Shown piece after piece: positions 1 to 10,880 of a DNA stretch of 64,000 nt (positions are counted from its first letter, which is position 1; each line of letters starts with the position of its first letter). The position numbers were made by a program, and so were the translations under genes. The notes beneath the pieces were generated by a model. The model was not told where the DNA came from. It did no database searches and was given only the letters and a program-made list of their open reading frames with translations. Source of the stretch: Gonapodya prolifera JEL478 (Eukaryota > Monoblepharomycota > Monoblepharidomycetes > Monoblepharidales > Gonapodyaceae); contig KQ965734.1 in the NCBI GenBank assembly GCA_001574975.1, positions 63,610 through 127,609 on the forward strand. Reading direction: 5' to 3'.

Positions 1-2158
1 ACGATCAATCATTGGTTCCGGGATTCCAATTCCGGTGTCCGATACGGAAAACAACAACCAAACCCCTGACTGCTTTGGGGCATCCACAATTGCCTTCTGG
101 AGCGATTCTTCCGTGTCCTTTTGTAAATCCGCTGGGCCAGCCGACCTGCAAACAGATAGACGAACGGTTCCCTCCTCGGTAAACTTCAAGGCGTTGCCCG
201 TCTATCTTCCAATTTTTCTTAAAATCGAAATGAGATGGAGAAAAGGGGAAGGGAACGAACCAGATTCATGAGAATCTGCCACAACCTCCCGCTATCACCA
301 ATCAAAGTGTCGGGGACATCGTCCGCGATATCGACGTTGAGCGTGACGTTTGGTCGTTTCAGGACTGCGGCGTTAAGAGTTGAAACAACCCCCTCACAGA
401 CACCCCGCACACTAAAGGGTGCTGCTTCCAGTGACGTTTTGCCCCTAATGATATTGAATGTTCGGTGCGAGTAGGATTGGGGCCATCGAGGAATGGGGAA
501 AGAAAAAGATGGGTGGGTGGGAAACTCACATTTCCATCCTGGAAAATTCCAGCAGATCCTCGATGACCTTTTGAAGCACAATCCCGGACTCCTCAACCCC
601 GTCAACGTACTCCATCTGGTCTGGAGAAAGCCCAGGAGTTTCTCGGAGAAGCCTTGCCATTCCCAGTAACCCATTCAGTGGAGTACGCAACTCGTGGCTG
701 ACATTCGCGAGTAGAAGGTCCTTTGTTCGAGAGCCAGCCTCGGCGCGCTCCAATGCATCGAGAAGTTGTTCGTTCTTTACCAAAAGTTCGTGCTCAAGTC
801 CTCGATCCACGGTGTATCCGTACCGGAACGCGATGCCAGACTCGACGTCAGTCACGGCGACATTCTTTGAGCGGATGTAAGAGACTTTTCCGTCTTTTCG
901 TTTCCACAGACTGTCTACCAGCCCTGCGTCGAACGCTTCCCTGATCACTGATTTGGGTTCGCCGTGGTTGTAATTTGACCAGCCAAATCTTTTTTTGGGG
1001 GGGTGGTCCGGGGTGGGGTTGGGGTGGGGAATTGACGGGGGTGAATGAGAAGAGTGACAAGCTGTAAAGGCCGCCTTTAAACTCACCCCTTCACATCCTC
1101 TGGAGTGCAGGAGCCTTCAACATGAATGCTCTCAATCATTTCATCGTTTCATGAAATCTCGCAACGGAAAACTCACTTAATTTGCGAAAATATTCGTTGT
1201 CAACCGTGTACAAGATGTTGCCATCCATGTCGCACCAGTAAATCCTACATCAGAGACTGAATGAGGTGTCACACCTTGCGCAGCCAAACTCAGTGCTTAC
1301 CACACGGGAACAAGATCGAGTATCTGCTGAAATACACGTCGTTCTTGCGCACGAAGCATATCATCTTCAGTATATACTGGTGAGATTATCCGTTAGCGAC
1401 GTACAAAAGCTCGAGGCGAGGAAGAGGTACCCACGCGTACAAAGGAATAGTGGACCCGCTTTATCCTCGCCTAGGAAGTCAACAATGCCCATGAGTGAGT
1501 TCTCAGACTTTCCTGAAGCTCTGCCGGCAAGTAGCCGAACGAGTTCTCGAAGGTTGGACACCGCAGGAGACGTGACACACGGCTGGGTGTACCACCGTTG
1601 CGATTTACGTGTTTCGTATGCTCGCGTCATTGCTTCCAAAAGCGCTTTGTGATCATCGTCCCAACCAGGTACGAGGTCCAGGAAGAGCCCGTTTTCATCC
1701 AGAACCCTAACATCACAAGTCGGGTAAAGTGTCAGTTTTGGTCTTGCTCAATAGACTCCCCGGTTTCGCACAGATTAGAAGTCCGAAAACAGTGCATTCA
1801 AGAGTGAAAATGAACATGATGCAACTGACCCATTCATATTGCGAGGGTGCGAGTGGTAAACCCTTCTTGCTACCTTGGCGGTGATGCCGTCGGGGCCGCT
1901 GTGCTCTTCCAGTCTGAAAATAAGGTTTGTTCGATAGTAATTCTCGTCGACCTCGGGCGGAATCTCGTCGTGCGTCCGGAGTCGGAGGGAAAGGTTCGGG
2001 TAACTCTGGAGCTCGTTGAGCTGTGACTCCAAAATCTTGATTCGTTCCGACAGTCTCGCAATCTCCGATCGGCATCTGGGGCATCCGAGCTCGTTTTCGT
2101 GGCCATCTCGCTGCAGCATCGGGGAGGGAGAAGAGGAGACTGAACCAAGAGGGGTCAT
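1..2158 (-). CDS. PAS-containing sensor histidine kinase, 3' part missing
   Basis: Signal-sensing histidine kinase; ATP-dependent autophosphorylation on the H-box His is expected. The model starts at the ATG at 2156-2158. Exons that keep one frame are 1830-2158, 1405-1742, 1301-1364, 1177-1244, 1087-1114, 530-988, 261-444 and 1-201. The N-terminus holds a short coiled coil (RLSERIKILESQLNELQS). A PAS-like domain follows (PVWIYWCDMDGNILYTVDNE), then a HisKA H-box (NVSHELRTPLNGLLGMARLL) and a HATPase_c domain with an N-box (MNLTGNALKFTEEG) and G1 box (SDTGIGIPEPM). The window edge cuts the gene just after the G1 box, so any receiver domain lies outside and hybrid status is unknown. The intron at 1365-1404 is only 40 nt and one exon only 28 nt. 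The input signal is unknown. Confidence 0.88.
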
Positions 2159-2524
2159 GAAAACCGTGGTCCGATTGGTGCACCCTCCGAACTTGGTCGA
2201 TCCTCATGCAACTTCATCCCTTTCGCACACTTGTTTGACGTTTCCGTGCGACGTGCTCCGGAATGCAAAGAGATCTTTCAGGGTAAGGACGAAAGCCAAG
2301 AATGCAAGCGACACGGGATGAAGGCAAAGGCTGTACCGTGTGCCCACCGGCCGAGCGTTTCGGTAGATTGGGAATGGCAATACTGGAGTTTGAGATAGAT
2401 CTACGTTTGAACTTGGTACAGCTAAAAATGCGCTACGTAGTGTAGAACGAAGTGGAAGTCCAATTGTCCAAGTCCAAAATGTTAAGTCTTGTGTTGTTAC
2501 CATGTCACCTGCTCTTGTTCAAAA
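2159..2524. other. intergenic, no gene seen
   Basis: Short ORFs here have no recognisable domain. This is the 5' flank of the histidine kinase gene and the 3' flank of the next minus-strand gene. Confidence 0.5.
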
Positions 2525-3602
2525 TCAAATGGCGGGAAGACCGCCAGGGAACCACTTGCTGCACGTCCTGTTGTGCGCACCCAAACAAGGCGTCAGTGAA
2601 TACTATTTTTGCCCCAAAAATAAAGCGCGAATCTCACCAAGCGGCCCAATCGCTGTCATCCTGCGCCGTCAACTTGACACCATTCGTGGCCGCCGCGTAG
2701 ATCGTGTCGCAGCTGCGGACAGTTGGGGAACCGATTCCGCCCGGCCAGTCTACGTGTGTAACGTGCGTGACGGCGAGACTCTTTGATGCAAAAAGACGCA
2801 ACGTACATTTCGAGCACTGCCACGACGCCCAGTCGGTAAAGTCCTGGCTTGTCATCGCTTTCCCAGAGACATACGCTGCGTGGATGGTGTCACACGTGCG
2901 TGTGCTGGGTGGTGGCGGGGGGGGTGGTGGGGTCGACGGGGAGCCGATTCCGTTGGGGAACCCTAAAAGAACATATTGCGTCACATAGCGGAAGCAAAAC
3001 ACAACGGCATCGCGGAGTTCTTACAGGTTTTGCATCCCCTACAAGATGGGACGTTCGAATATCGATGAGCTGAACCAGCACCAAAAGTATAGATGCGCCG
3101 CCGAAAAGACTCACCAAGCCGCCCAGTCAGAATAGTCTTGGCTCGTCATTTTCGTCCCAGCGGTGTAAGCGGCGTAAATGGAGTCACACGAGCGGGTCGA
3201 AGGTGGGGGTGGTGGGGGCGGGGGCGGAGTGGACGGGGAGCCGATGCCCTTGGGGAACCCTGCAAAATGCAAAGAAGTATTGTGGGTGAGCAAAAAGAGA
3301 AAACGGGGGAACGGGATGTGGGTGGGGTGGAATGCTCACAGGTTTTGCACGACCTGCACGACGACGATGCAGTATCAGTCAGTGGTCAGAGTCAAGTTAC
3401 CACCAAATGTGCGGCCACCACATACCATGTGTTCCAATCCGCATAGTCTGCGTCCGTCATCTTGACCCCCGCAAGGTACGCGCTGTAGATCGTGTCGCAC
3501 GAGCGCACCTGGACGATCGTGGTTGTCTTTACCGGCGCGGCCGTGGTGGTTGTGGTTGGCTTTGCGGCAGCTTTCGTGGTGGTGGTCGGCTTGGGTGGCA
3601 CG
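2525..3602 (-). repeat. Four tandem Cys/Trp modules with Pro-rich linkers
   Basis: The modules lie in exons 3426-3602, 3115-3259, 2807-2962 and 2638-2749, each completed by the following exon. Their cores read RSCDTIYSAYLAGVKMTDAD, RSCDSIYAAYTAGTKMTSQD, RTCDTIHAAYVSGKAMTSQD and RSCDTIYAAATNGVKLTAQD. Each is followed by DW..W and then, across a splice, C.K.W(F/P)P. Linkers are FPxGIGSPST plus a Pro run. The two Cys per module could form one disulfide. Confidence 0.8.
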
Positions 3603-6408
3603 CTTTGAGCGCAATAAAAGGGTGTTTAAAAAGCTTAGCCGCAACGCAATGAAGGAAAGATGAAACGTACGTCTTGATAGTTGTGGCGGTTCGCGTCTGG
3701 GTCGTTTTGCTGGTTGTGACGGGCTTTGGTTTGGTGGTGGTGGTGCTCTTGCGGGGTCGCCCGCTGATGAAGGTGATGTGAAATGTAAGTTGTGAGATTC
3801 AAACTAGGGAGGCAAAAGAAAAGACAGACAGAGAGAGAGATGACTCACGTTGACGTGGCGGATGTCATGGCGGTTGCACTGGGGGGGAAAACGAAACAGA
3901 TTGATTAACAAAAAGGGAAGAGTACAGGCTAGCCGATGACGATGCTCAGCTACCTACGTCACGGTCTGGCCTGTAGTAGGAGTTTCCACTACAGTTGCCG
4001 ACGTTGCGGCAGTTTCGGTCGCAGTGGCTGACGTCGTTTCAGTCTCCGAGGAGGTTTCAGTTGACGTTGTAGATTGGGTAGTCTCGGTGGCAGTCGTTAC
4101 AGTGATCGTTTGCGTCGTTGAGGTGCTCATAGTTTCGCTATCAAGATCAAACACAGACTCGATTGGGCACTGGACGGAACGCAGAACATCGCTTTGGCCA
4201 ACTCACGTCGTTGTCGGAGTTTCCGTCGTAGTTTCGCTGTCAAGATCAAACCCAGACTCGATCACACAACTGGACGGAACATCGCTTTGGGGCCAACTCA
4301 CGTCGTTGTCGGAGTTTCCGTCGTAGTTTCGCTGTCAAGATCAAATCCAGGCTCGATTACGCAACTGGACGGAACGAAAACATCGCTTTGGGNNNNNNNN
4401 NNNNNNNNNNNNNNNNNNNNNNNNNNNNNNNNNNNNNNNNNNNNNNNNNNNNNNNNNNNNNNNNNNNNNNNNNNNNNNNNNNNNNNNNNNNNNNNNNNNN
4501 NNNNNNNNNNNNNNNNNNNNNNNNNNNNNNNNNNNNNNNNNNNNNNNNNNNNNNNNNNNNNNNNNNNNNNNNNNNNNNNNNNNNNNNNNNNNNNNNNNNN
4601 NNNNNNNNNNNNNNNNNNNNNNNNNNNNNNNNNNNNNNNNNNNNNNNNNNNNNNNNNNNNNNNNNNNNNNNNNNNNNNNNNNNNNNNNNNNNNNNNNNNN
4701 NNNNNNNNNNNNNNNNNNNNNNNNNNNNNNNNNNNNNNNNNNNNNNNNNNNNNNNNNNNNNNNNNNNNNNNNNNNNNNNNNNNNNNNNNNNNNNNNNNNN
4801 NNNNNNNNNNNNNNNNNNNNNNNNNNNNNNNNNNNNNNNNNNNNNNNNNNNNNNNNNNNNNNNNNNNNNNNNNNNNNNNNNNNNNNNNNNNNNNNNNNNN
4901 NNNNNNNNNNNNNNNNNNNNNNNNNNNNNNNNNNNNNNNNNNNNNNNNNNNNNNNNNNNNNNNNNNNNNNNNNNNNNNNNNNNNNNNNNNNNNNNNNNNN
5001 NNNNNNNNNNNNNNNNNNNNNNNNNNNNNNNNNNNNNNNNNNNNNNNNNNNNNNNNNNNNNNNNNNNNNNNNNNNNNNNNNNNNNNNNNNNNNNNNNNNN
5101 NNNNNNNNNNNNNNNNNNNNNNNNNNNNNNNNNNNNNNNNNNNNNNNNNNNNNNNNNNNNNNNNNNNNNNNNNNNNNNNNNNNNNNNNNNNNNNNNNNNN
5201 NNNNNNNNNNNNNNNNNNNNNNNNNNNNNNNNNNNNNNNNNNNNNNNNNNNNNNNNNNNNNNNNNNNNNNNNNNNNNNNNNNNNGTTTCCGTCGTAGTTT
5301 CGCTACAAGATCAAATCCAGGCTCGATTACGCTACTGGACGGAACGAAAACGTCGCTTTGGGTCGACTCACGTGGTCGTCGGAGTTTCCGTCGTAGTTTC
5401 GCTTCCAAGATCAAAACCAGACTCGATTACGCAACTGGACGGAACGATATCAAGGCTTTGGGGTCGACTCACGTCGTTGTGGCAGTCTCTGACGTAGTAG
5501 CGGTTGTTGTGGCGCTGGTCGTGGATGGGCTGTTGGAGCAGGTGGCAGGTGTAGGGAGAAGGTGAGGTGAGGTGAGATGAGCGGTATTCCGTGTGGAAGA
5601 TGGTGCACGGTGCACAGTGTGTACGCGTGTGTGCGTGCATTGGCACTATGACGCTCACGTTTGGGTCTCGGTGGTAGTGCTCGACGTTGCGCTGTGACGA
5701 GGAGAGGAGAAGGGAGAGGGGAGAGGGGATGGTGAGGTTAGTTGTGGACCAGGGATACGTTGTCCTCTGCTCTGCCTCTGTTTCGAGGTAGTGAGCACGT
5801 ACGTTTGCGTCTTGGTAGTGGTGGACGACGTTGCGCTGGACATGGAGGAGAGATGGTGGGGATAAGGAACCCGGAACACGATGTGCTGTGACGTGAGCGG
5901 CAGTCAGGCACGCACGTTTGAGTTTTCGTCGTCGTGCTCGTGGTTCGCCTGGAAAGGAGAGTGCATGCGTTAGTTGATCAAGAACTTGGCGAGCAGATGT
6001 CGGGATGGAGTCCTGCTCTCACGTTTGTGTTTTCGACGTGGTGGACGAGGTACGTCTTCACGAACGCCAAAGAATGCAAAAGACATGCGAGTTGCGGCCA
6101 TGGTCCAACACAACACCGACAGTCAGCCCAACTTGACTTGTGCGGGAAAAATGCACGGTGGTTTGCTCTCACGTCTGAGTCTTTGTTGTCGTCTGGATGC
6201 AGGGTTTGTTGGGAGTGACTGGTTGCCAACCGTTTGAGCATTTGTACTCGACGATGTTGTTTCCACCGCAGCGAACATCTGAGCATGGGCATTGGCGGGG
6301 GAGACGGGCGACCGCAGCGATTGAGACACACGCGGCATGAGCAATGCACAGAAGACGTCCAACCCACTGCTTCCCCAGTCCCATGTGGAAGCCTTTGAGC
6401 ATGAGCAT
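2525..6408 (-). CDS. Secreted Thr-rich mucin-like protein with four Cys/Trp modules, many microexons
   Basis: I do not recognise the family. The first exon (6173-6408) encodes a putative signal peptide (hydrophobic run LLCIAHAACVSIAAVA) and a short Cys-rich segment (CPCSDVRC...). Exons of 33, 33, 33, 33, 42, 30, 30... nt follow (6023-6055, 5916-5948, 5803-5835, 5659-5691, 5473-5514, 5372-5401, then the array). All have phase-2 borders and encode Thr/Ser runs such as ATSSTTTETQT and ETTTETPTTT, likely O-glycosylated. Then come 3958-4137, 3849-3878, 3671-3745 and 3426-3602. The C-terminal part has four modules of the pattern CDxIYxAYxxGxKMTxxDYxDW, then W-x-C-x-K-x-W-F-P, joined by Pro-rich linkers. 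Two 14-nt exons (3340-3353, 3025-3038) are needed to keep frame. The last exon is 2525-2567. No GPI signal is evident. A secreted or wall-associated adhesin-like role is inference. Confidence 0.72.
4138..5472 (-). repeat. Tandem exon-intron array, unit about 95-99 bp
   Basis: Each unit holds one 30-nt exon (4207-4236, 4302-4331, 5372-5401, and one ending at 5302 and partly in the gap) and one intron of about 65-69 nt. The exon encodes ETTTETPTTT with phase-2 borders on both sides, so adding or losing a unit keeps the frame. The introns are nearly identical between units (GTGAGT...TTGACAG or close variants). The N gap falls inside this array. Confidence 0.92.
4393..5284. other. Assembly gap (892 N)
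   Basis: A run of N bases. Both flanks are units of the 95-99-bp tandem array, so the gap is probably a collapsed or unresolved stretch of the same repeat. If the gap length is real, it would hold about nine more units. Confidence 0.97.
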
Positions 6409-7464
6409 GCTTTCGTCGCGTCGCCCATGTCGAGGGAGACACCTGATGTGGGGGGGAGTGGGGTGTGCGTGAGGCCAGCAGGGGTCAGCATTCACTGCAA
6501 TCCACAAGCATAGCAGGCAATCCACGCACACCACCCGCTGCATTGGCTGCTATCCGTGCAGATTGCGCCCACGGCAAGCGGGGGTGCGGCGTCGGATGCG
6601 CGGGGTAGTGCGAGGGCCAGCGCGGCGGCAATCACGGCGGCGGCAAGCGTGGGTGCGCGCATCTCGGGTCACGTGCGAGCGAGCGTGAATGGATAGATGG
6701 CGTGGATTCCGGATTCCTTCCGAGAACGAAGCAGAGATCCTTCCCGCGCCACCGGGCGAATCGCAAGGGCCAAGGCTGAATTTGGAAAGGCCGGAGTGCG
6801 CCACACGCCACTCGGGGCTCCGACTTTTCATGTATTTCGGACGCACAAGCACACGCCGGCGCACGATTTGCTTTGATGAAATGAAAATGGAACACGCGGG
6901 CGCGGGAGTGGGGCGGGCGCGGGTGTGGCAGATCGGTCGCACGGACTTTCCATTTCGGGGTTACTCTGATAAGCTTTGCATTCAGTCGCAGCTACTTAGC
7001 TACGACGAATGTACATAAATGAGGTCCACACAAAAGCAAAGCAAGAGATTCTGGTGTATTCTTATCTGCTGCCTACACACCGACTCTCCGGCCCGCACAC
7101 GCCACACCATCCTTTTCCCCGCCATGCAAGGGCAGATCACTCGCATCCGACGTTTGTGTAGCAAGAAAACGAGAGCGCACCTTGCCATCGTCAATATCCA
7201 ATTCAATTCAAGTCGCATTTTATATACAAGAGCCGCTATGTACATTCATTTGGGGGGTGGGGAGGAGAGATATTTCGGACCGAACTGGAATGGAAAGAGG
7301 GTGTCTCCTCTGTCACCGAATCACCAATGAATTACATTGACAACTGTCTCCAAGTGTTACCAAACTACTGCTCGGGTCCATTCCCATTGCAGTCAATCAC
7401 CATCGCCCATTCAACTTGGCGAAGTGACCTTTCCCTTGTACATGCACTCGCACTTTCTCACCCC
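6409..7464. other. Intergenic, likely promoter of the Thr-rich gene
   Basis: About 1 kb between two minus-strand genes for secreted proteins. The part next to the Thr-rich gene is GC-rich. ORFs here are short and show no domain. I see no tRNA or repeat. Confidence 0.45.
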
Positions 7465-10223
7465 TCACGCCTTAGCCGCAACAGTCACACTAATCGGCCC
7501 ACCCGTCAGCAGAGCCCCACTGACGGAAATCGTGGGCACAACGGACGGTTTCTGCCCGTTGCACGTCACGCCCGCGGGCGCGACGAAGATCCCGCCGATG
7601 TTGGGTGCGTCGTTTACGGTTTCGACTGTGTTTGCGTTGGTGGTGGTTGAGATTGAGTGTGAGGCGTGAGCGTGGAGAAGAAAATAGAAGTAGAGCGGGG
7701 AGCGTACGTCAGAAACCATTTGCACTGCGAAACAACAGATATACGCACACGACCACACATTCCCCTGTGCCACCGACTTGCTCACACCCCACGAATTCGC
7801 GATCCCGACACTCGCCATCCCGCCAAACGTCACTTTGATCGCTGCCAGCCCGCCGTTCCTGTCGTCCGCGGGTTGGTCGTTGCCGTTCACCTTGACAAGA
7901 AAATTTAATTGAAAATTGACGGTGCCGCCGGCGGGGTAGCATGATGAGATGGAGGAGGTGAAGGAATACGGGACGGCGCCGGTCCTTGGAAATAAGGTCA
8001 GAAAGAGTAAGTCACGTCACATGATGACAGAGAGGTGGAGGAATTGAGAACTCACGGAGCAGGAGCGGCTGGTACAGGTGCTGGCGTCGCACCGCCTGCC
8101 GCTGGGGTTGGTGTTGCGGGGACTGGTGGGGGTGTGGCGGGGATTGGAGCGGGAGCGGGAGTGCTGAACAACGACGTCAATGATTTTCGAAGAAGAGTGA
8201 ACGACCGCGCAAAAAGTCCTTCACTTACCCTGCACGTGTACGAAGGAATGGAGAACCGGAGAAGTGGGGAAGCGGAGAAGCGGAGAAGCGGCGAGGCGAC
8301 CAAAAAAAAAAATAAAGCAACCGGGGGGACATATCAATCCACAACATCCCCGCACCCCGCACCCTATTCAAAGCGGACACTACGCACCAGCTCCTCCTCC
8401 TGCATTTCCATCAGCACCACCTCCGTTTCCACCGCCATTAGCAGCGCCACCACCCGCAGCATTCCCCACAACATTGGGCGCAATCGCCGCCCCACTGAGC
8501 ATCTGGCCCGTCATCGTGACCGTGACGGGGGTGTCCATCACCCCCCCATTACACGTCACACCCTGCGCCGCGAAATTGCCTCCGACGATAGGCTGGTCAT
8601 TCATGGTCTCGAACAACCACACGTTCCCCTGCGTGCGTGAGTTCGCAACGTTCCACGTCTGAGCGGCCGTGATGGCCGTGGCGCCCGTGAATGTGATTTG
8701 CAGTGCGGCCAAGCCTACGTCTTCGTTTTGAGGTGCGTGCCCGTTGTGGCTGAGCGTGCCGCCGAACCCGAACATGGCTGGGGTGGTGCCCCAGCAGTTG
8801 CCCAGCTGGGCTTGGAAGACCACGGGGACGGCGCCAGCACCGGCTCCACCAGCCGCTCTGGGTAGGGTAGAGCGAGGGGTGGGAAGGGAAGGGAGGTAGA
8901 GAGCCATTGTGTGAGGTGGATTCGGGCGTCGAGTGGATGATCACAAGGGGTATGACTTACGGAGCAGGAGCAGGAGTGGGAGTGACGGGCGCGTCTTGCG
9001 GAGGCGGGTCCACAGCGGGAGTCGCCGGGGTAGGGACGGGAACGGGCGGGGGTTGGGCGCTGTGCACGTTGAGAGAATTGTCAGCGTGAGTGCCAAGCAC
9101 TGTTGCGGTTGAGAGTCTAGCCACGTACCCTTGTCCTTGACCACCTTTTGGTATAAGTGTGAAGAGTGAGTTGAAAGTTAAGGCAACGGTTACATTAGAA
9201 TCTATCACGCGAAGGGTATTGAAATGGCGCTTACCTCCCGGAGCACCAGGGCATCCGTCTCTGCATAAGGTCATACATGTCAACAAAAGAACGCGTTGAG
9301 ACTAGTCCAACTTGGAACTTACGGTGCTGGGGCGGGGGTTGCAGGAACCGGGGCAGGTGCAGGTGTGGCGGGGACTGGGGCTGGAGTGCTGGGGATGCAT
9401 GAAGTGTGTGAGTTGTGGGTCGAAAGTGTTCGGCAAAAAAGTGGTGGGCGTTTACTTACCCTACACCAAGGAACCACCAGGAAATGCGCCGCGATCCGCG
9501 TCAGTGGATAAAGTCCCAGAAGGTGATTTAAAAAGGATTTAATGCACCTGCATTCCCGCCTCCTCCTGCATTTCCACCGTTTCCAGCGTTTCCACCATCT
9601 CCACCACCGGCAGCACCACCACCACCTGCAGCGTTCCCCACAATAGAAGGCGCAATCGCCGCACCGTTGAGCATTTTGCCAGACATGGTCACGGTGATGG
9701 GGGTGGAAAGCTGGCCGCCGTTGCAGGTCACGCCGGTTGCTTGGAAGTTGCCACCAATACTGGGCTGATCGTTCTGGGTCTCAAACGACCACACATTTCC
9801 CACCGTGCGCGAGTTGGCAACGTTCCAGGTCTGCGCGGTCGTGATGGCGGTGGCGCCCGTGAATGTTATTTGCAGCGCGGCCAGACCAACGTCCTCGTTT
9901 TGTGGCGCGTGGCCGTTGTGCGACATTGTCCCGCCGAACCCGAATGTCGCGGGGTTGCCCCAGCAGTTGCCAAGTGTGGCTTGAAAGACGACCGGAACAC
10001 TGATCGGTTGTGTGTGGCAAGAGTGCGTGAGGACCTGTCCAACGTCGTGCACCCGCACTTACAACGGTCGTACTCACGCTTGTCGTCGTTGCAACGGCGC
10101 TGCGACCGCGGCCTGCGCGAGTCCGGCCATTGCGATGATGGCGAGGATGCTCCGTTTCCGCGCAGATGACGTGTGAGGCGATGGAGCGGCCAGCGCACCT
10201 TGCGATTGACGATAAGATGGCAT
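7465..10223 (-). CDS. Secreted protein with three carbohydrate-binding-like modules
   Basis: It starts at the ATG at 10221-10223. Exon 10078-10223 encodes a signal peptide (core SILAIIAMAGLAQAAVA) followed by APLQRRQA. Module A (exon ending at 9999) and module B (about 8380-8878) are close paralogs: both carry NCWG, FGFGGT, SHNGHAPQNEDVGLAALQIT, QTWNVANSRT and GVTCNG. Module C (7465 to about 7990) is diverged, and an intron splits it between NVWS and FET. Gly/Asn-rich tails and Pro/Ala/Thr/Val linkers (TPAPVPATPAPAP) separate the modules, with small exons of 26 and 16 nt between A and B. The beta-strand and Trp pattern resembles CBM2-type cellulose-binding modules, but that is a weak resemblance by eye and no catalytic domain is present. 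It may bind a cell wall or other extracellular polysaccharide. Confidence 0.78.
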
Positions 10224-10880
10224 GGGACGTTGGGATGAGTCGGTAGGGGGAAGCGCCCTCGGTGCGGGTTAAATGAAATCAGAATGAAATGATCTTGGTG
10301 CCACAGGGTAGATTAACTTTGGTGTGTTTTGTGTTGCCTGGCTGCGGACAAGATCCATTTCTATCAAACGCTGTAGTGCGAGATTCACAATCAACAGGAG
10401 AATACGAGAGCGCAGCAAGCAGCTTTGCCATATTGGTTGGCCATGCTGTGGTGGCGGCGTCAGCGCGCGGTTTTGCTGCAACTTGTGACGACGTTATTTC
10501 TCCGAGATCCGCCGGCGCCCTTCAAATTTGGCTTTGAGGGGCTTCATGGACGGCCGATGGCGGCGCGAGCACAGTAGATTTCGTGGGACCCATGTCCGGT
10601 GGAAGTTGGAGAACAGGTGGGGGGAGTTTCGGCAATTCAAACCTTTCTTTCTTGCACCCGAAAATGAAAGTAAACTTGTCTTCGAAAGAGGGTATACCGT
10701 ATTGTTGCAATAACGTTGACCACAGGTAAAAATATTAGGCGAATGAAGATGTGTACGACGGAATTATTGGACGCAGTCAAACGAGCTGTAACTGGTCCAG
10801 TCCACCATCCATGATGGTCACTGGATATGGTGCTGTTCGCAAAAATTTTATTCAAAAGAAGATGGAAAGTATATCTGCGA
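10224..10880. other. Intergenic, nothing recognised
   Basis: The 5' flank of the modular secreted protein gene and 3' flank of the dehydrogenase gene. ORFs are under 90 codons and have no domain. Confidence 0.45.

Noticed and set aside
4194-5497. Long ORFs across the N gap on both strands
   Set aside because: They are open only because N codons contain no stops.
4138-5514. CRISPR-like pattern of 30-bp repeats with about 65-bp spacing
   Set aside because: The spacers are also near-identical repeats, borders match splice sites and the setting is a eukaryotic gene.
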